A stretch of DNA of 64,000 bases from Novosphingobium huizhouense (GCF_020179475.1 NZ_JAILXZ010000001.1:558001-622000); one strand, 5' to 3'. Numbered from the stretch's first letter, positions 48,258 through 57,888 are shown. The notes: generated from the sequence alone by a model not told the origin. Made by a program: numbers and translations.

Positions 48258-49370
48258 ATGCCCATGCGCCAGACCCGCGCCCTGTTCCGTTCGCTCGCGC
48301 GCGCCGCCGCGCCGCTCGCCCTGTTCGCCACGTTCGCCCTCTTCGGCCCGGCCGCCGCCGAAGCGCAGGTCGCGACCGCCGCGCCGCCGCGGGTGCCCGG
48401 CGCCGCCGCGGTCAGGATCGAGCGGATCACCGTCCATTCGCCCGCGCTCGAGGGCGCTCTCGAAGGCGACAGCGCCGATCGCGAGGTGCTCGTCGCGCTG
48501 CCGCCGAGCTACGGCAAGGCGCCCGGCCGCCGCTATCCGGTGGTCTACGCCCTCCATGGCTACTCGATCGGCGCGCAGCAGTGGACGAGCGAGATCCACG
48601 TGCCCCAGGTGATCGAGGACGCCTATGCCCGCGGCGCGCGCGAGATGATCTTCGTCTTCCCCGACAGCAAGACGGTGCACAACGGCGCGATGTATTCCTC
48701 CTCGGTCACCACCGGCGACTACGAGACCTTCATCGCCCGCGATCTCGTCGCCTATGTCGACAGTCACTACCGCACGCTCGCCCGGCGCGAGAGCCGCGGC
48801 CTCGTCGGCCATTCGATGGGCGGCTACGGCGCGACGCGGATCGGCATGAAGCACGCCGACGTGTTCGGCGCGCTCTACCTGATGAGCCCGTGCTGCCTGT
48901 CGGCGCGCGGGCTGTTCGGCGTCACGCCCGAAGCGATGCAGGCCTATGCCGCGATGAAGAGCCCGGCCGATTCGGCGAGCCTGCCCTGGGCGCAGCGCGG
49001 CGCGCTCGCCGCCGCCGCGGCCTGGTCGCCGAATCCTGCGAACCCGCCGCTCTACCTCGATCTGCCATTGACCGCCGACGGCAAGCCGCGCGACGACGTG
49101 CTCGCCAGGTGGGCGGCCAACGCGCCGCTCGCCTTCGTCGACCAGTATGTCGGCAACTTGCGCCGCTATGCCGGAATCGCGATGGACGTGGGCGACAAGG
49201 ACGGGCTGAAGGACGACGCCGGCCGCCTCCACGAGGCGCTCGACCGCTACCGCATCGCCAACCGCTTCACCGTCTACGACGGCGACCACACCAGCCGCGT
49301 CGCGTTCCGCTTCGAGGAGCAGGTCGTGCCCTTCTTCAGCCAGCATCTCGCGTTCGGAGCGGCCCGCTGA
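48258..49370 (+). CDS. CE1/esterase-D-type exported esterase
   Basis: A 370-residue exported alpha/beta hydrolase. Signal peptide to about residue 36 (AAAEAQ). Esterase-D domain: YPVVYALHGYSIGAQQW, nucleophile Ser in LVGHSMGGYGATRIGMKH, acidic region VGDKDGLKDDA and catalytic His in DGDHTSRVAFRFEEQVVPFFSQHL. Feruloyl and acetylxylan esterases of CE1 have this architecture, fitting a xylan locus, but the ester is not determined. ATG 48258 follows GGAGAGAG. Its stop overlaps the GH27 start by one base (TGATG). Confidence 0.86.
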   Translation: MPMRQTRALFRSLARAAAPLALFATFALFGPAAAEAQVATAAPPRVPGAAAVRIERITVHSPALEGALEGDSADREVLVALPPSYGKAPGRRYPVVYALHGYSIGAQQWTSEIHVPQVIEDAYARGAREMIFVFPDSKTVHNGAMYSSSVTTGDYETFIARDLVAYVDSHYRTLARRESRGLVGHSMGGYGATRIGMKHADVFGALYLMSPCCLSARGLFGVTPEAMQAYAAMKSPADSASLPWAQRGALAAAAAWSPNPANPPLYLDLPLTADGKPRDDVLARWAANAPLAFVDQYVGNLRRYAGIAMDVGDKDGLKDDAGRLHEALDRYRIANRFTVYDGDHTSRVAFRFEEQVVPFFSQHLAFGAAR

Positions 49371-51268
49371 TGCTGCGCCTTGCCGCTGCAGCATGGCTCG
49401 CCACGTCGGCGCTCGCCGCGCCCGCGCTCGCCGCCGACGATCCCCTCGCCGCGCGCGGCCGGTGGAGCGTCACCACCCGCGGGTCCGCGCCGCTGCCGCC
49501 GATGGGCTGGAACAGCTGGAACGCCTTCGGCACCGACGTCGACGAGGCCAAGGTGCTCGCCTCGGCGCAGCTGATCGTCGATTCGGGCCTCGCCGCCAAG
49601 GGCTACCGCTACGTCAACATCGACGATGGCTGGTGGGCGAGGCGCCGCCAGAGCGACGGCCGCGTGCTCATCCGCACCGACAATTTCCCCTCGGCCCGCA
49701 CCGCCGACGGCGCCACCAGCTTCCGCCCCTTCACCGACCGCCTCCACGCGATGGGGCTCAAGGCCGGGATCTACAGCGAGATCGGCCGCAACAGCTGCGG
49801 GCAGATCTACGGCGATCCCGCCGGTCCCGGCCAGCCGTCGGGCAGCCAGGCCGAACGCGAGATCGGACTCTACGGCCACATCGACCAGGACATCGCGCTC
49901 TACTTCGGCGAATGGAACTTCGACTACATCAAGGTCGATGGCTGCGGCATCCGCGCACTCGCGCCCGACAGCCAGCAGGTCACCTCCGGCCGCCTGCGCG
50001 CGCTCGCCCCGCTGATCGACTACGATACGATCCCGCGCACGAACATCCCAGCGGTCAAGGCCCTGTTCGACGAGGTCGGCCGCGCGCTGTCGCGCAGCAA
50101 GCCTGCCAACGAATTCGTCCTGTCGATCTGCCTGTGGGGCTCGGCCGACGTCCGCTCGTGGGCGCGCACGATCGGCAACCTCTCGCGCACCAGCGAGGAT
50201 ATCTCGCCCAACTGGGAGCGCATGCTGCACAACCTCGATTCCGCCTCGCGGCGCGAGCTCTATGCCAAGCCGAACAGCTGGAACGATCCCGACATGCTGT
50301 TCGTCGGCAGCGGCGAATTCGACGATGCGCACCTCGTCGAAGCGCGCTCGCACATGACGCTCTGGGCCATGCTCAACGCGCCGCTGATCATCGGCTTCGA
50401 CTTGCGCAAGGCCTCGCCCGCGATGATGGGCGTGCTCGGCAACGCGCAGGTCATCGCGCTCAACCAGGATGCTGCGGCCAACCAGGCGGTGCTCGCCTAC
50501 GATGGCGACACCGTGCAGATCTTCGTCAAGACGCTGGCCGACGGGACCAAGGCGGTCGCGCTGTTCAACCGCAGCGGCAGCCCGGTCGACGTCAAGCTCA
50601 TCGCGGCGCATCTCAAGGTCCGCGCCGACCAGCCGGTCACCCTCACCGACCTGTGGGACGGCGGCACCAGGTCCTTCACCGACGAGATGCCCGTCCACCT
50701 CGAGCGCCACCAGACCCTGCTGTTCAAGGCGAGCGGCGCGCGCACGCACCCGGGTGGGCTCTACCTTTCCGAACAGCCCGCCAACGTGAACCCGGCGGTC
50801 GACGGCGTCGTCCACCCGATGCCCGATCCGATGATCCACCGCGGCCTGCTCCCGTGGCGCTCGACCAGGGCCGATGGCGAGCACCCGATCTACGGCGGCT
50901 GGGGCGGCGCCCGCGCCGACGCAACGCCCTTCGCGCAGACCCCGAAACTCGCCGGCAAGCCCTACGTCAGCGCCATCGGCACCCTCGCCAATTCCCGCCT
51001 CGAAGTGCGCAACGCCGGCTTCGCCACGTTCACCGCGCTCGCCGGCATCGACGATTCGGCTGCGGATTCCACCGCCCGCGTCCGCTTCGCCGTCTATGCC
51101 GACGGCAAGCTCCTGCAACAGACCGACTGGCGCAAACCCGGCGACGCCCCGGTCCCCATCGCCGCACCGGTAAAGGGCGCCAGGATCATCGAACTCGTCG
51201 CGCAAGGCAACCGCCCGGAGATGCAGACCGTGGCCGTCGACTGGGCCGAAGCCGCGCTCGATCGGTAG
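49370..51268 (+). CDS. Glycoside hydrolase family 27 alpha-galactosidase with NPCBM domain
   Basis: A 632-residue exported enzyme that removes terminal alpha-galactose (some relatives act on arabinopyranose). Signal peptide to about residue 22. Catalytic barrel begins PPMGWNSWNAFGTDVDE; YVNIDDGWW; nucleophile Asp190 in DYIKVDGCG; acid/base Asp277 in LSRTSEDISPNW; SWNDPDMLFVGSG and APLIIGFDLRKAS; a beta-sandwich follows. The last ~140 residues are an NPCBM-type carbohydrate-binding module (PYVSAIGTLANSRLEVRNAGFATFTALAGID). Coupled to the esterase by TGATG. Confidence 0.94.
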   Translation: MLRLAAAAWLATSALAAPALAADDPLAARGRWSVTTRGSAPLPPMGWNSWNAFGTDVDEAKVLASAQLIVDSGLAAKGYRYVNIDDGWWARRRQSDGRVLIRTDNFPSARTADGATSFRPFTDRLHAMGLKAGIYSEIGRNSCGQIYGDPAGPGQPSGSQAEREIGLYGHIDQDIALYFGEWNFDYIKVDGCGIRALAPDSQQVTSGRLRALAPLIDYDTIPRTNIPAVKALFDEVGRALSRSKPANEFVLSICLWGSADVRSWARTIGNLSRTSEDISPNWERMLHNLDSASRRELYAKPNSWNDPDMLFVGSGEFDDAHLVEARSHMTLWAMLNAPLIIGFDLRKASPAMMGVLGNAQVIALNQDAAANQAVLAYDGDTVQIFVKTLADGTKAVALFNRSGSPVDVKLIAAHLKVRADQPVTLTDLWDGGTRSFTDEMPVHLERHQTLLFKASGARTHPGGLYLSEQPANVNPAVDGVVHPMPDPMIHRGLLPWRSTRADGEHPIYGGWGGARADATPFAQTPKLAGKPYVSAIGTLANSRLEVRNAGFATFTALAGIDDSAADSTARVRFAVYADGKLLQQTDWRKPGDAPVPIAAPVKGARIIELVAQGNRPEMQTVAVDWAEAALDR

Positions 51269-51389
51269 GCGGCATGAAAAGCACAGGACCGGCGCTTTCT
51301 CCCCCTCAGGGGTAAGGATTTAGTCGGAAACCCGGAAGAGGAACGACAGCTTCCGCCCGAACCAGACTTACCCCGACAAACGAGATATC

Positions 51390-51482
51390 CGTCACCCCGG
51401 GCTTGACCCGGGGTCCCGCTAATTTTCCGAGCACCCCGCTGGCCGCCAGAAGCGGGATCCCGGGTCAAGCCCGGGATGACGG
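51390..51482. repeat. REP-like inverted repeat
   Basis: Arm ccgtcaccccgggcttgacc (from 51390) continues to 51420 and is matched in inverse at 51451-51482 (ending gtcaagcccgggatgacgg). Each arm is itself a palindrome around gggcttgaccc. This sequence type is a common dispersed repeat of sphingomonads and other alphaproteobacteria. It lies between convergent genes, the usual place for REP elements. Confidence 0.85.
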
Positions 51483-51591
51483 AGGCGCGTAAGGAAGCCT
51501 GCAAATGGCAAAGTCCGCTTCCCACCAAAACCCCCATCACCTCATACCTGCCCCAATGCCCCGGTTCCCTCCCGCCGCCTCACCCCCGCAA

Positions 51592-51627
51592 AAAAATCGG
51601 CCCGGAAAGCGCGACGCCTTCCGGGCC
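51592..51627 (-). terminator. Intrinsic terminator of the GH51 unit
   Basis: A 9-bp stem ggcccggaa / ttccgggcc (51599-51607 and 51619-51627), followed on the minus strand by a run of T (complement of the A-run at 51590-51596). It lies 69 bases past the GH51 stop. Confidence 0.85.
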
Positions 51628-51695
51628 TTTCAGTTGAGTTGCGGCGGCCTCACGAAGGAGGAGGAGGGAAGGCCGCCGCAGGGCACATCGTCAGA

Positions 51696-53258
51696 TCACT
51701 TCGATACTTTCACCACCGTCACCGATCGCGGCGGCAGGGCGATCGTCACGCCGCTCGCGGACGCCTTGCCGCTGATCGCCCTGGGCGCGACGAGCGAAGG
51801 CGCGTCAAAGGTGTTCACGCTGTCGACCCTGGGCGCGGTCAGGACATCGCCGCTCGCGCTGCGGAAGCCGGGGATCGTCACGCTCGTGCCCGCGTCGGGA
51901 TCGACGTTGACCAGCGAGACCCAGACCTGTCCGCTCTTGTCCTTCGCCGCGATGGCATCGACGCGCGGCAGCTTGCGCTCGCCCACCGCCAGCTCGCCGG
52001 CGTCGAAACGCACCGGCGCAACCTGCGCGTCCTGGAACGGCACGTACATCCTGAACACGTGGTAGGTCGGCGTCAGCACCATCTTGCCGCCATCGGTCAG
52101 GATCATTGCCTGCAAAACGTTGATCATCTGCGCGATGTTGGCGATCTTCACCCGGTCGGCATGGCGCGCGAAGATGTTGAGGTTGAGCGCTGCAAGAATG
52201 CCGTCGCGCATCGAGTTCTGCTGCTGCAGGAAGCCCGGATTGCTTCCCGGCGTGGGCGAAAGCCACGCGCCCCATTCGTCCACCGCGATCAGCAGCTTCT
52301 TCTCGGGGTCGTACTTGTCCATGATCGCGCTCTGCCTGGCGAGCAGGCTGTCCATCTTCAGCGTCTCGCCGATCACGATCGCGTATTCGTCGTTGCCGAA
52401 GCCCGTCGCGGGCAGGTGCGGCGGCCAGCCGCCGGTGGTGTAGTTGTGCAGCGAGACGCCTTCGATGTCCCACGAATAGACGTGGGTGCTCCACGCCTTC
52501 ATCACCTGCTCGGTATAGTCGAGCTTGTCGCCGTCCCAGCCGACCGCGATGCGCTTCATCTTGTCCTTTTCGCGCTGCGCCGGATTGAAGTTGCGGGTGA
52601 AGTTCGAAAAGCGCTTCATCTCCTCGACGTAGTGGTCGGCGCTCATCGCCCCGCCGCAACCCCAGTTCTCGTTGCCGAGGCCGAGGATCGGCACCTTCCA
52701 TGGCGCCGGGTGGCCGTTGGCCGCGCGCTCTTTCGCCAGCGAGGTGTCCTTCTCGGCGGTGATGTATTCGATCCACTGCGCCGCTTCGGCCGCCGTGCCC
52801 GAACCGATGTTGACCGAGACATAGGCGTCCGCGCCGATCTGCTCGGCGAAGTCCATGAATTCGTGCGTGCCGAAGGCATTGGATTCGGGCACGCCGCCCC
52901 AGTTGCTGTTGACCTGCACCCGCCGCTTCTCGACCGGGCCGATGCCGTCGCGCCAGTGGTACTCGTCGGCAAAGCACCCGCCCGGCCAGCGCACGTTGGG
53001 CACCTTGAGCGCCTTGAGCGCGGTCACCACGTCGCTGCGGATGCCGCGCACGTTGGGGATGGGCGAATCCTTGCCGACCCAGACCCCGCCGTAGATCCCG
53101 GTGCCGAGGTGCTCGGCGAACTGGCCGAACACGTTGCGGTCGATCACCGGTCCGGGGCGCGCGGTGTCGATCGCGACGGTGACGGCGGGCTGCTGCGCCG
53201 CCGCCGGGGTCGCGAGGACCGCCAGGGTGGCGAGCAGCGCATGCTTGAGGGTCTTCAT
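51696..53258 (-). CDS. GH51 alpha-L-arabinofuranosidase
   Basis: A 520-residue enzyme that removes L-arabinofuranose side chains from arabinoxylan or arabinan. Signal peptide MKTLKHALLATLAVLATPAAAQ indicates export. Retaining GH51 catalytic pair: acid/base Glu197 in ILGLGNENWGCGG and nucleophile Glu328 in AVDEWGAW. FGQFAEHLGTGIYGGVWVG and VRWPGGCFADEYHWRDGIGP are family signatures. It lies 23 bases after the MFS symporter gene, forming one unit that ends at the terminator near 51600. Confidence 0.96.
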   Translation of the reverse strand: MKTLKHALLATLAVLATPAAAQQPAVTVAIDTARPGPVIDRNVFGQFAEHLGTGIYGGVWVGKDSPIPNVRGIRSDVVTALKALKVPNVRWPGGCFADEYHWRDGIGPVEKRRVQVNSNWGGVPESNAFGTHEFMDFAEQIGADAYVSVNIGSGTAAEAAQWIEYITAEKDTSLAKERAANGHPAPWKVPILGLGNENWGCGGAMSADHYVEEMKRFSNFTRNFNPAQREKDKMKRIAVGWDGDKLDYTEQVMKAWSTHVYSWDIEGVSLHNYTTGGWPPHLPATGFGNDEYAIVIGETLKMDSLLARQSAIMDKYDPEKKLLIAVDEWGAWLSPTPGSNPGFLQQQNSMRDGILAALNLNIFARHADRVKIANIAQMINVLQAMILTDGGKMVLTPTYHVFRMYVPFQDAQVAPVRFDAGELAVGERKLPRVDAIAAKDKSGQVWVSLVNVDPDAGTSVTIPGFRSASGDVLTAPRVDSVNTFDAPSLVAPRAISGKASASGVTIALPPRSVTVVKVSK

Positions 53259-53281
53259 GTCGAGTGCTCTCCCGCGCGTGC

Positions 53282-54697
53282 TCAATGCCCGCCCCAGCCT
53301 TCCATCTGCTCGAGCTCCTTGCCCCTGGTCTCGGGCAGGAACGAGCGCACCAGCCAGAAGCTGACGAAGGCGCTCACAGTGTAGAGGACGTAGGTCTCGG
53401 CCAAGCCGAGGCCGCTCGCCATCGCCGGGAAGCTCTGCACAACGGCGTAGTTCGCGCCCCACTGGGCGAGGCCACAGACCGCCAGCGCCGAGCCGCGCAG
53501 CTGGTTGGGGAACATCTCGCCCAGCATGATCCACATGATCGGGCCCCAGCTCATGTTGAAGAACACCACGTAGATGTTCGCCGCGATCACCGCGATCAGG
53601 CCGAGCTGCTGGTCCATCTGCAGCGCGCCCGCCGCATCGAGCGTCCCTTGCGAGAAGGCCCAGCTCATCGCGCCGAGCGAGAGCGCCATGCCCGCCGAGC
53701 CGATCAGCAGCAGCGGCTTGCGGCCGATCCGGTCGACCAGCGCCATCGTCACGAAGATCGCCGCGATCGAGACGAGCCCGGAAATGATGTTGCGCTCTAG
53801 CGCCGCCTTTTCCGACACGCCGGCCAGCTTCCACAGCGTCTCGCCGTAGTAGAAGATCACGTTGATCCCGACGAACTGCTGGAACACCGCGATGATCAGG
53901 CCCGCCCAGACCACCGGGCGCAGCACGGTGCCCGGCGCCAGCACGTCGGCAAGGCGCGGCCGGTGGTCGCTCGCGAACGAGGCGCGGATCTCGTCGACCT
54001 TGCGCGCGGCGGCCGCCTCGCCGAACAGGCGGGCAAGCACGGCGCGCGCCTGCTCCTCGCGCCCGCTCGAGACGAGGTAGCGCGGGCTTTCGGGAATGAA
54101 CTGCAGCGCGACGAGGAACACCACCGCCGGCACCGCCTGCGCAAGGTACATCCAGCGCCAGGCCGGCGTTCCGGCGAGCAGGCCGAGCGAATCCCCGGCT
54201 TCCTGCGCCAGCACGTAGTTGACCACGAAGGCGAGCGTCAGGCCGGTGATGATCATCACCTGCTGCACGCTCGTCAGCCGCCCGCGCACCTCGGCGGGCG
54301 CGACTTCGGAGATGTAGGCGGGCGAAAGGACGCTCGCCGCGCCCACCGCCATGCCGCCGAGGAAGCGGAACACCACGAACAGCGCGTGGTTGCCGGTCGT
54401 GCCCTGCACCAGCGCGCCGACCAGGAACAGCACGGCGGCGAGCACCATGATCCGCTTGCGGCCGAAGCGGTCGGCCATGCGCCCGGCAAGGAAGGCGCCC
54501 GCGGCGCATCCCATCAGCAGCGAACCCACGGTGAAGCCGAGGCCATTGTCGTCGAGCGCGAAGGCTGCCTTGAGCCCGGCCTGCGTCCCGTTCACCGCGC
54601 CGCTGTCGTATCCGAACAGCAGCCCGCCGATCGTCGCCACCGCCACGATCGCGGCGACCAGCGCCATGTTGACCCTATCCTGCTGCGCTGCAGCCAT
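53282..54697 (-). CDS. MFS sugar/proton symporter (XylE-like)
   Basis: A 471-residue inner-membrane transporter of the sugar porter family with 12 predicted helices. Motifs: GGLLFGYDSGAVNGTQ in helix 1, GRMADRFGRKR and DRIGRKP between helices 2-3 and 8-9, PESPRYL after helix 6, QQFVGINVIFYYGE in helix 7, and PETRGKELEQME at the end. The QQxxGxNxxxYY signature fits XylE/GalP/AraE-type symporters. Substrate xylose or arabinose by context. An operator lies 91 bases upstream, shared with the divergent LacI gene. Confidence 0.93.
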   Translation of the reverse strand: MAAAQQDRVNMALVAAIVAVATIGGLLFGYDSGAVNGTQAGLKAAFALDDNGLGFTVGSLLMGCAAGAFLAGRMADRFGRKRIMVLAAVLFLVGALVQGTTGNHALFVVFRFLGGMAVGAASVLSPAYISEVAPAEVRGRLTSVQQVMIITGLTLAFVVNYVLAQEAGDSLGLLAGTPAWRWMYLAQAVPAVVFLVALQFIPESPRYLVSSGREEQARAVLARLFGEAAAARKVDEIRASFASDHRPRLADVLAPGTVLRPVVWAGLIIAVFQQFVGINVIFYYGETLWKLAGVSEKAALERNIISGLVSIAAIFVTMALVDRIGRKPLLLIGSAGMALSLGAMSWAFSQGTLDAAGALQMDQQLGLIAVIAANIYVVFFNMSWGPIMWIMLGEMFPNQLRGSALAVCGLAQWGANYAVVQSFPAMASGLGLAETYVLYTVSAFVSFWLVRSFLPETRGKELEQMEGWGGH

Positions 54698-54787
54698 CCT
54701 GTCCTCTCCCCCATCGTCGGCCTGCCGTCTTGCGGCCTGGCCCGAATGCTGCCGACTTGCCGGTGAAGCACAAGCCGGCGCCGTTTA

Positions 54788-54800
54788 TGATAGCGCTACC
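54788..54800 (-). promoter_or_regulatory. TAGCGCTA operator, copy 3
   Basis: TGATAGCGCTACC on the plus strand, the exact reverse complement of copies 1 and 2, with the palindrome at 54791-54798. It lies between the divergent symporter and LacI genes, where it could give regulation of transport and autoregulation of the repressor. Confidence 0.78.
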
Positions 54801-54920
54801 TTTGTATCGCCGCGCGGATTTCGCGCAAGCCTCAATTGCGCCGCGCCGCCGCTTATTTACAAACAGCGTTGCCAAGCACTCGCGGTGCGGTCAGGAACGC
54901 GGAACGGGAGCCCCTGCCTT

Positions 54921-55991
54921 ATGTCCGAAGCCCGATCGCGTCGCCGACAGTCCGGTCGCCCCACCGTGAGCGACGTCGCCCGCCTTGCCGAGTGCTCGCC
55001 GATGACGGTCAGCCGCGTGATCAATGGCGGCGCCGGCGTGCGCGAGGAGACCCGGCTTGCCGTCGAGGCGGCGATCCGCACGCTCAACTATGCGCCCAAC
55101 CGCGCCGCGCGCAGCCTCGCCGGCGCTTCGCAACTGCGCATCGCGCTGCTCTATTCGAACCCTTCGGCGGCCTATCTCAGCGAGCTGCTGATCGGCTGCA
55201 TGGACGCCGCGACGCGGCTCGATGCGCACCTCATGGTCGAAAGCTTCGATCCCGAGCGCGACCAGGCGCGGACCATCGCCAAGCTGCTGGAGACCGCGAT
55301 CGACGGCTTCCTGCTGCCGCCGCCGCTGTGCGACGATACCGCGCTGCTCACCCGCCTGCGCCGCGTCGGCGCGCACGCGGTGCTGATCGGCCCGGGCCAG
55401 GCCGAGGCGCACCACGGCGTGGTGATGATCGACGACTACCAGGCCGCCTACGACATGACGCGGCACATCCTCTCGCTCGGCCACGTCCGCGTCGGCTTCA
55501 TCATCGGCAACCCGCAGCAGTCGGCGAGCGCGCTGCGGCTCGCCGGTTTCCGCGACGCCATGGCCGAGGCGGGCCATGCGGTCGATCCCGCGCTGATCGC
55601 GCAGGGGCAGTTCACCTACCGCTCGGGGCTCGACGCGGCGATGGCGCTGCTTGCGCTCGAGGCGCGTCCGACCGCGATCTTCGCCTCGAACGACGACATG
55701 GCCGCCGGCTGCGTCGCCGCGGCGCATCGCAACGATCTCGAAGTCCCGCGCGATCTCACCGTCTGCGGCTTCGACGACACCGCGCTCGCCTCGACGATCT
55801 GGCCCGAGATCACCACCATCCGCCAGCCGATCCGCCGCATGGCCGAGACCGGCCTCGAGCTGCTGGCGCAGGAAATCCGCGCCGACCGCAGCGAGGACGA
55901 GACCCGGCCCCCGCTCGTCACGCTCGACTACGAGCTGATCCGCCGCGAATCCGACGCAGCGCCCGCCGCGCAAGGGGTCAAGGCGCGCTGA
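54921..55991 (+). CDS. LacI-family repressor, probable xylose/pentose regulator
   Basis: A 356-residue repressor. N-terminal LacI helix-turn-helix (about 13-65): PTVSDVARLAECSPMTVSRVINGGAGVREETRLAVEAAIRTLNYAPNRAARSLAG. The periplasmic-binding-protein-like ligand domain follows (LRIALLYSNPSAAYLSELLIGC, GVVMIDDYQAAYDMTRHILSLGHVRVGFI, FASNDDMAAGCVAAAH, TVCGFDDTALASTIWPEITTIRQP). Divergent from the symporter with the TAGCGCTA palindrome between, and next to the xylX unit. Caulobacter XylR is a LacI protein controlling the same xylose genes, so xylose or a derivative is the likely effector (inference). The last 14 bases overlap the convergent O-acetylesterase gene. Confidence 0.92.
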   Translation: MSEARSRRRQSGRPTVSDVARLAECSPMTVSRVINGGAGVREETRLAVEAAIRTLNYAPNRAARSLAGASQLRIALLYSNPSAAYLSELLIGCMDAATRLDAHLMVESFDPERDQARTIAKLLETAIDGFLLPPPLCDDTALLTRLRRVGAHAVLIGPGQAEAHHGVVMIDDYQAAYDMTRHILSLGHVRVGFIIGNPQQSASALRLAGFRDAMAEAGHAVDPALIAQGQFTYRSGLDAAMALLALEARPTAIFASNDDMAAGCVAAAHRNDLEVPRDLTVCGFDDTALASTIWPEITTIRQPIRRMAETGLELLAQEIRADRSEDETRPPLVTLDYELIRRESDAAPAAQGVKAR

Positions 55992-57888
55992 TCGCCAGCG
56001 CGAAGCCCGGCACCGGCAGCGCGCGTCCATCGAACAGGTTCACCACCGGGCTGTCCTGCCAGGCATAGCGAACCTGCACCGCCGTGCCCGCAGGATCGAG
56101 CACCACCGCATCGCCCTCGATCCGCGCGGTGGCAAAGCGGCACGCCCCGCCCGCATCGCACAGCTCGAAGCCGAGCGGCGCGGCGCCGCTCCAGGCGTGC
56201 AACCCGCCTTCGATCCCGCTGAAGCGCACGCGCACCGCGTCGTTGCCGTCGCGGCGGGCCTCGAGCGGCATCGGCAGCGCCTTGCCCTGCGCGCCCAGCG
56301 CCAGCCGCTCGCCGATCAGCAGCTTGTTGGCGGGATGGATGTCGGTCCGCTCGCCCGCGTCGATCGCGCTCACCAGCACGCCGCCCGGCTGCGCCGCCGC
56401 GACCTGGCGCTGCACGTCGCGCATCCACGCCCAGCCCGAAGCGACCGGCTTGTCCGAAGGCTCGCCGTAGTTCGCCAGTTGCACGATCCCGACTTTCAGC
56501 CCCTGCCCGAAGCGCGCGCGCCATCCGGCGATCAGCGCCTCCATCCGCCGGCGGTAGTCGGCGGTGTCGACGTCGCTTTCGCCCTGGTACCAGGCGACGC
56601 CCTCGAGCGCGAACGTGCCCAATGGCGCGATCATGCGGTTGTGCATCAGCCCGACGCCGGCATTGGCGTCCCACGGCGCGCGCGGCGGGTAGCTCGCGAT
56701 CGGCGCGATGGCATAGCGCCAGCCTTCGCCCAGCGGCAGCCGCTCCCCGCCCGTGACCTGCCAGGCGAGGTGGTCGGCGGGGCTGGCAAAGCCGCCGTTG
56801 TCGAACGTGTTGGTCACCGCGACCATCACCTCGTTGACCCCGGCACGGAGCCATTCGGGCGGCACCGGGTAGGCGCGCTCCTCGTCCCAGCCGAAGGTGT
56901 TGCCCACCGCGTGGCCGTTGACGAAGGTCATGTCCATGTCGTCGAGCACGCCCAGCGCCAGCGTCGCGCCCGCCCTCGCCTGCGCCTCGGTCAGCGTGAC
57001 CTGCCGTCGCAGCCACACCGTCCCGGTGGCCTTGGCCGCGAGCGGCGTGCCCTGCCAGGCGCGCCAGCCGGTCATTGCCGGCACCGCCTGCCAGTCGAGC
57101 GCATCGGGCCTGTCCCACGGCGTCGCGCCGCCGGCGCCCGCGCCGTACCAGGCCTGCCAGCGCGGCGCGAACTGGGTCACTGCCGCGCGCCGGTCGCGCG
57201 CGAACAGGGCGAGCAGCGCCATGTCGGCCGGCCCCGCGATCGCCGCGCCCGCCTGCGGATCGAGCCAGGGCGTCACTTTCGAGCCGCCCCAGCTCGCATG
57301 GATCGCGCCCACCGGCACGCCGCGCGCCTTGCGCAGCGCGCGCGCCATGAAATAGCAGGCGGCGGAAAACTCGGCGCTGCTCTCCGCGCTCGCCAGCGCC
57401 CACGCGGTCGGCCTGGCGAACTGGCGCTCGGGCAGATACGACAGCGCCTTGGGCACCTGCAGCAGCCGCAGGGCAGGATCGCCCGAGCGCGCGACCTCGA
57501 TCGCGCCGTTGAGCGCGCGCGCCAGCGGAAACTCCATGTTCGACTGGCCCGAGCACAGCCAGACATCGCCGACCAGCAGGTCGGACGCCTGCGCGCGCGC
57601 GCCTGCGCTCGTCACCGTCAGCGCAACGCCCTGCGCCGAAGCGGCCCGCGCCGCGAAGCGCAGCGCGAAATGGCCCTCGCGGTCCGCCTTCGTGCGCGCC
57701 TGCTCGCTGCCGAGCACGCCCTCGACGCTCGCGCCCGGCGCGGCGCGGCCTTCGACCACGATCGGCCGGTCGCGCTGGATCACCGCATGGTCGCTCCAGA
57801 CCGCGCCCAGTTCGAGCGCCGGCGTGGCAGCCGCGAGCCCCGGCAGCGCCAGCGCCGCCACGCCTGCCAGGAGCGCGGCAAGCTTCAC
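55978..57888 (-). CDS. Sialate O-acetylesterase-type exported esterase
   Basis: A 636-residue SGNH-fold carbohydrate esterase. Signal peptide (about 1-22, LAALLAGVAALALPGLAA), N-terminal beta domain (ALELGAVWSDHAVIQRDRPI), nucleophile Ser in VWLCSGQSNMEFPLA, ASWGGSKVTPWL, an inserted jelly-roll domain (about 275-360), VAWYQGESDVDTADY and the catalytic Asp-His in RTDIHPANKLLIGERLAL. In pentose loci these enzymes are thought to de-acetylate xylan-derived oligosaccharides. GTG start overlaps the xylC-like stop (GTGA). Last gene of the xylX unit. Confidence 0.92.
   Translation of the reverse strand: MKLAALLAGVAALALPGLAAATPALELGAVWSDHAVIQRDRPIVVEGRAAPGASVEGVLGSEQARTKADREGHFALRFAARAASAQGVALTVTSAGARAQASDLLVGDVWLCSGQSNMEFPLARALNGAIEVARSGDPALRLLQVPKALSYLPERQFARPTAWALASAESSAEFSAACYFMARALRKARGVPVGAIHASWGGSKVTPWLDPQAGAAIAGPADMALLALFARDRRAAVTQFAPRWQAWYGAGAGGATPWDRPDALDWQAVPAMTGWRAWQGTPLAAKATGTVWLRRQVTLTEAQARAGATLALGVLDDMDMTFVNGHAVGNTFGWDEERAYPVPPEWLRAGVNEVMVAVTNTFDNGGFASPADHLAWQVTGGERLPLGEGWRYAIAPIASYPPRAPWDANAGVGLMHNRMIAPLGTFALEGVAWYQGESDVDTADYRRRMEALIAGWRARFGQGLKVGIVQLANYGEPSDKPVASGWAWMRDVQRQVAAAQPGGVLVSAIDAGERTDIHPANKLLIGERLALGAQGKALPMPLEARRDGNDAVRVRFSGIEGGLHAWSGAAPLGFELCDAGGACRFATARIEGDAVVLDPAGTAVQVRYAWQDSPVVNLFDGRALPVPGFALAISAP

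Larger units (their letters stand above)
51269..51695. other. Gene-free spacer after GH27 with repeat and terminator
   Basis: 427 bases with no gene. Contains the inverted repeat at 51390-51482 and, at 51592-51627, the terminator of the convergent GH51 unit. Confidence 0.7.
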
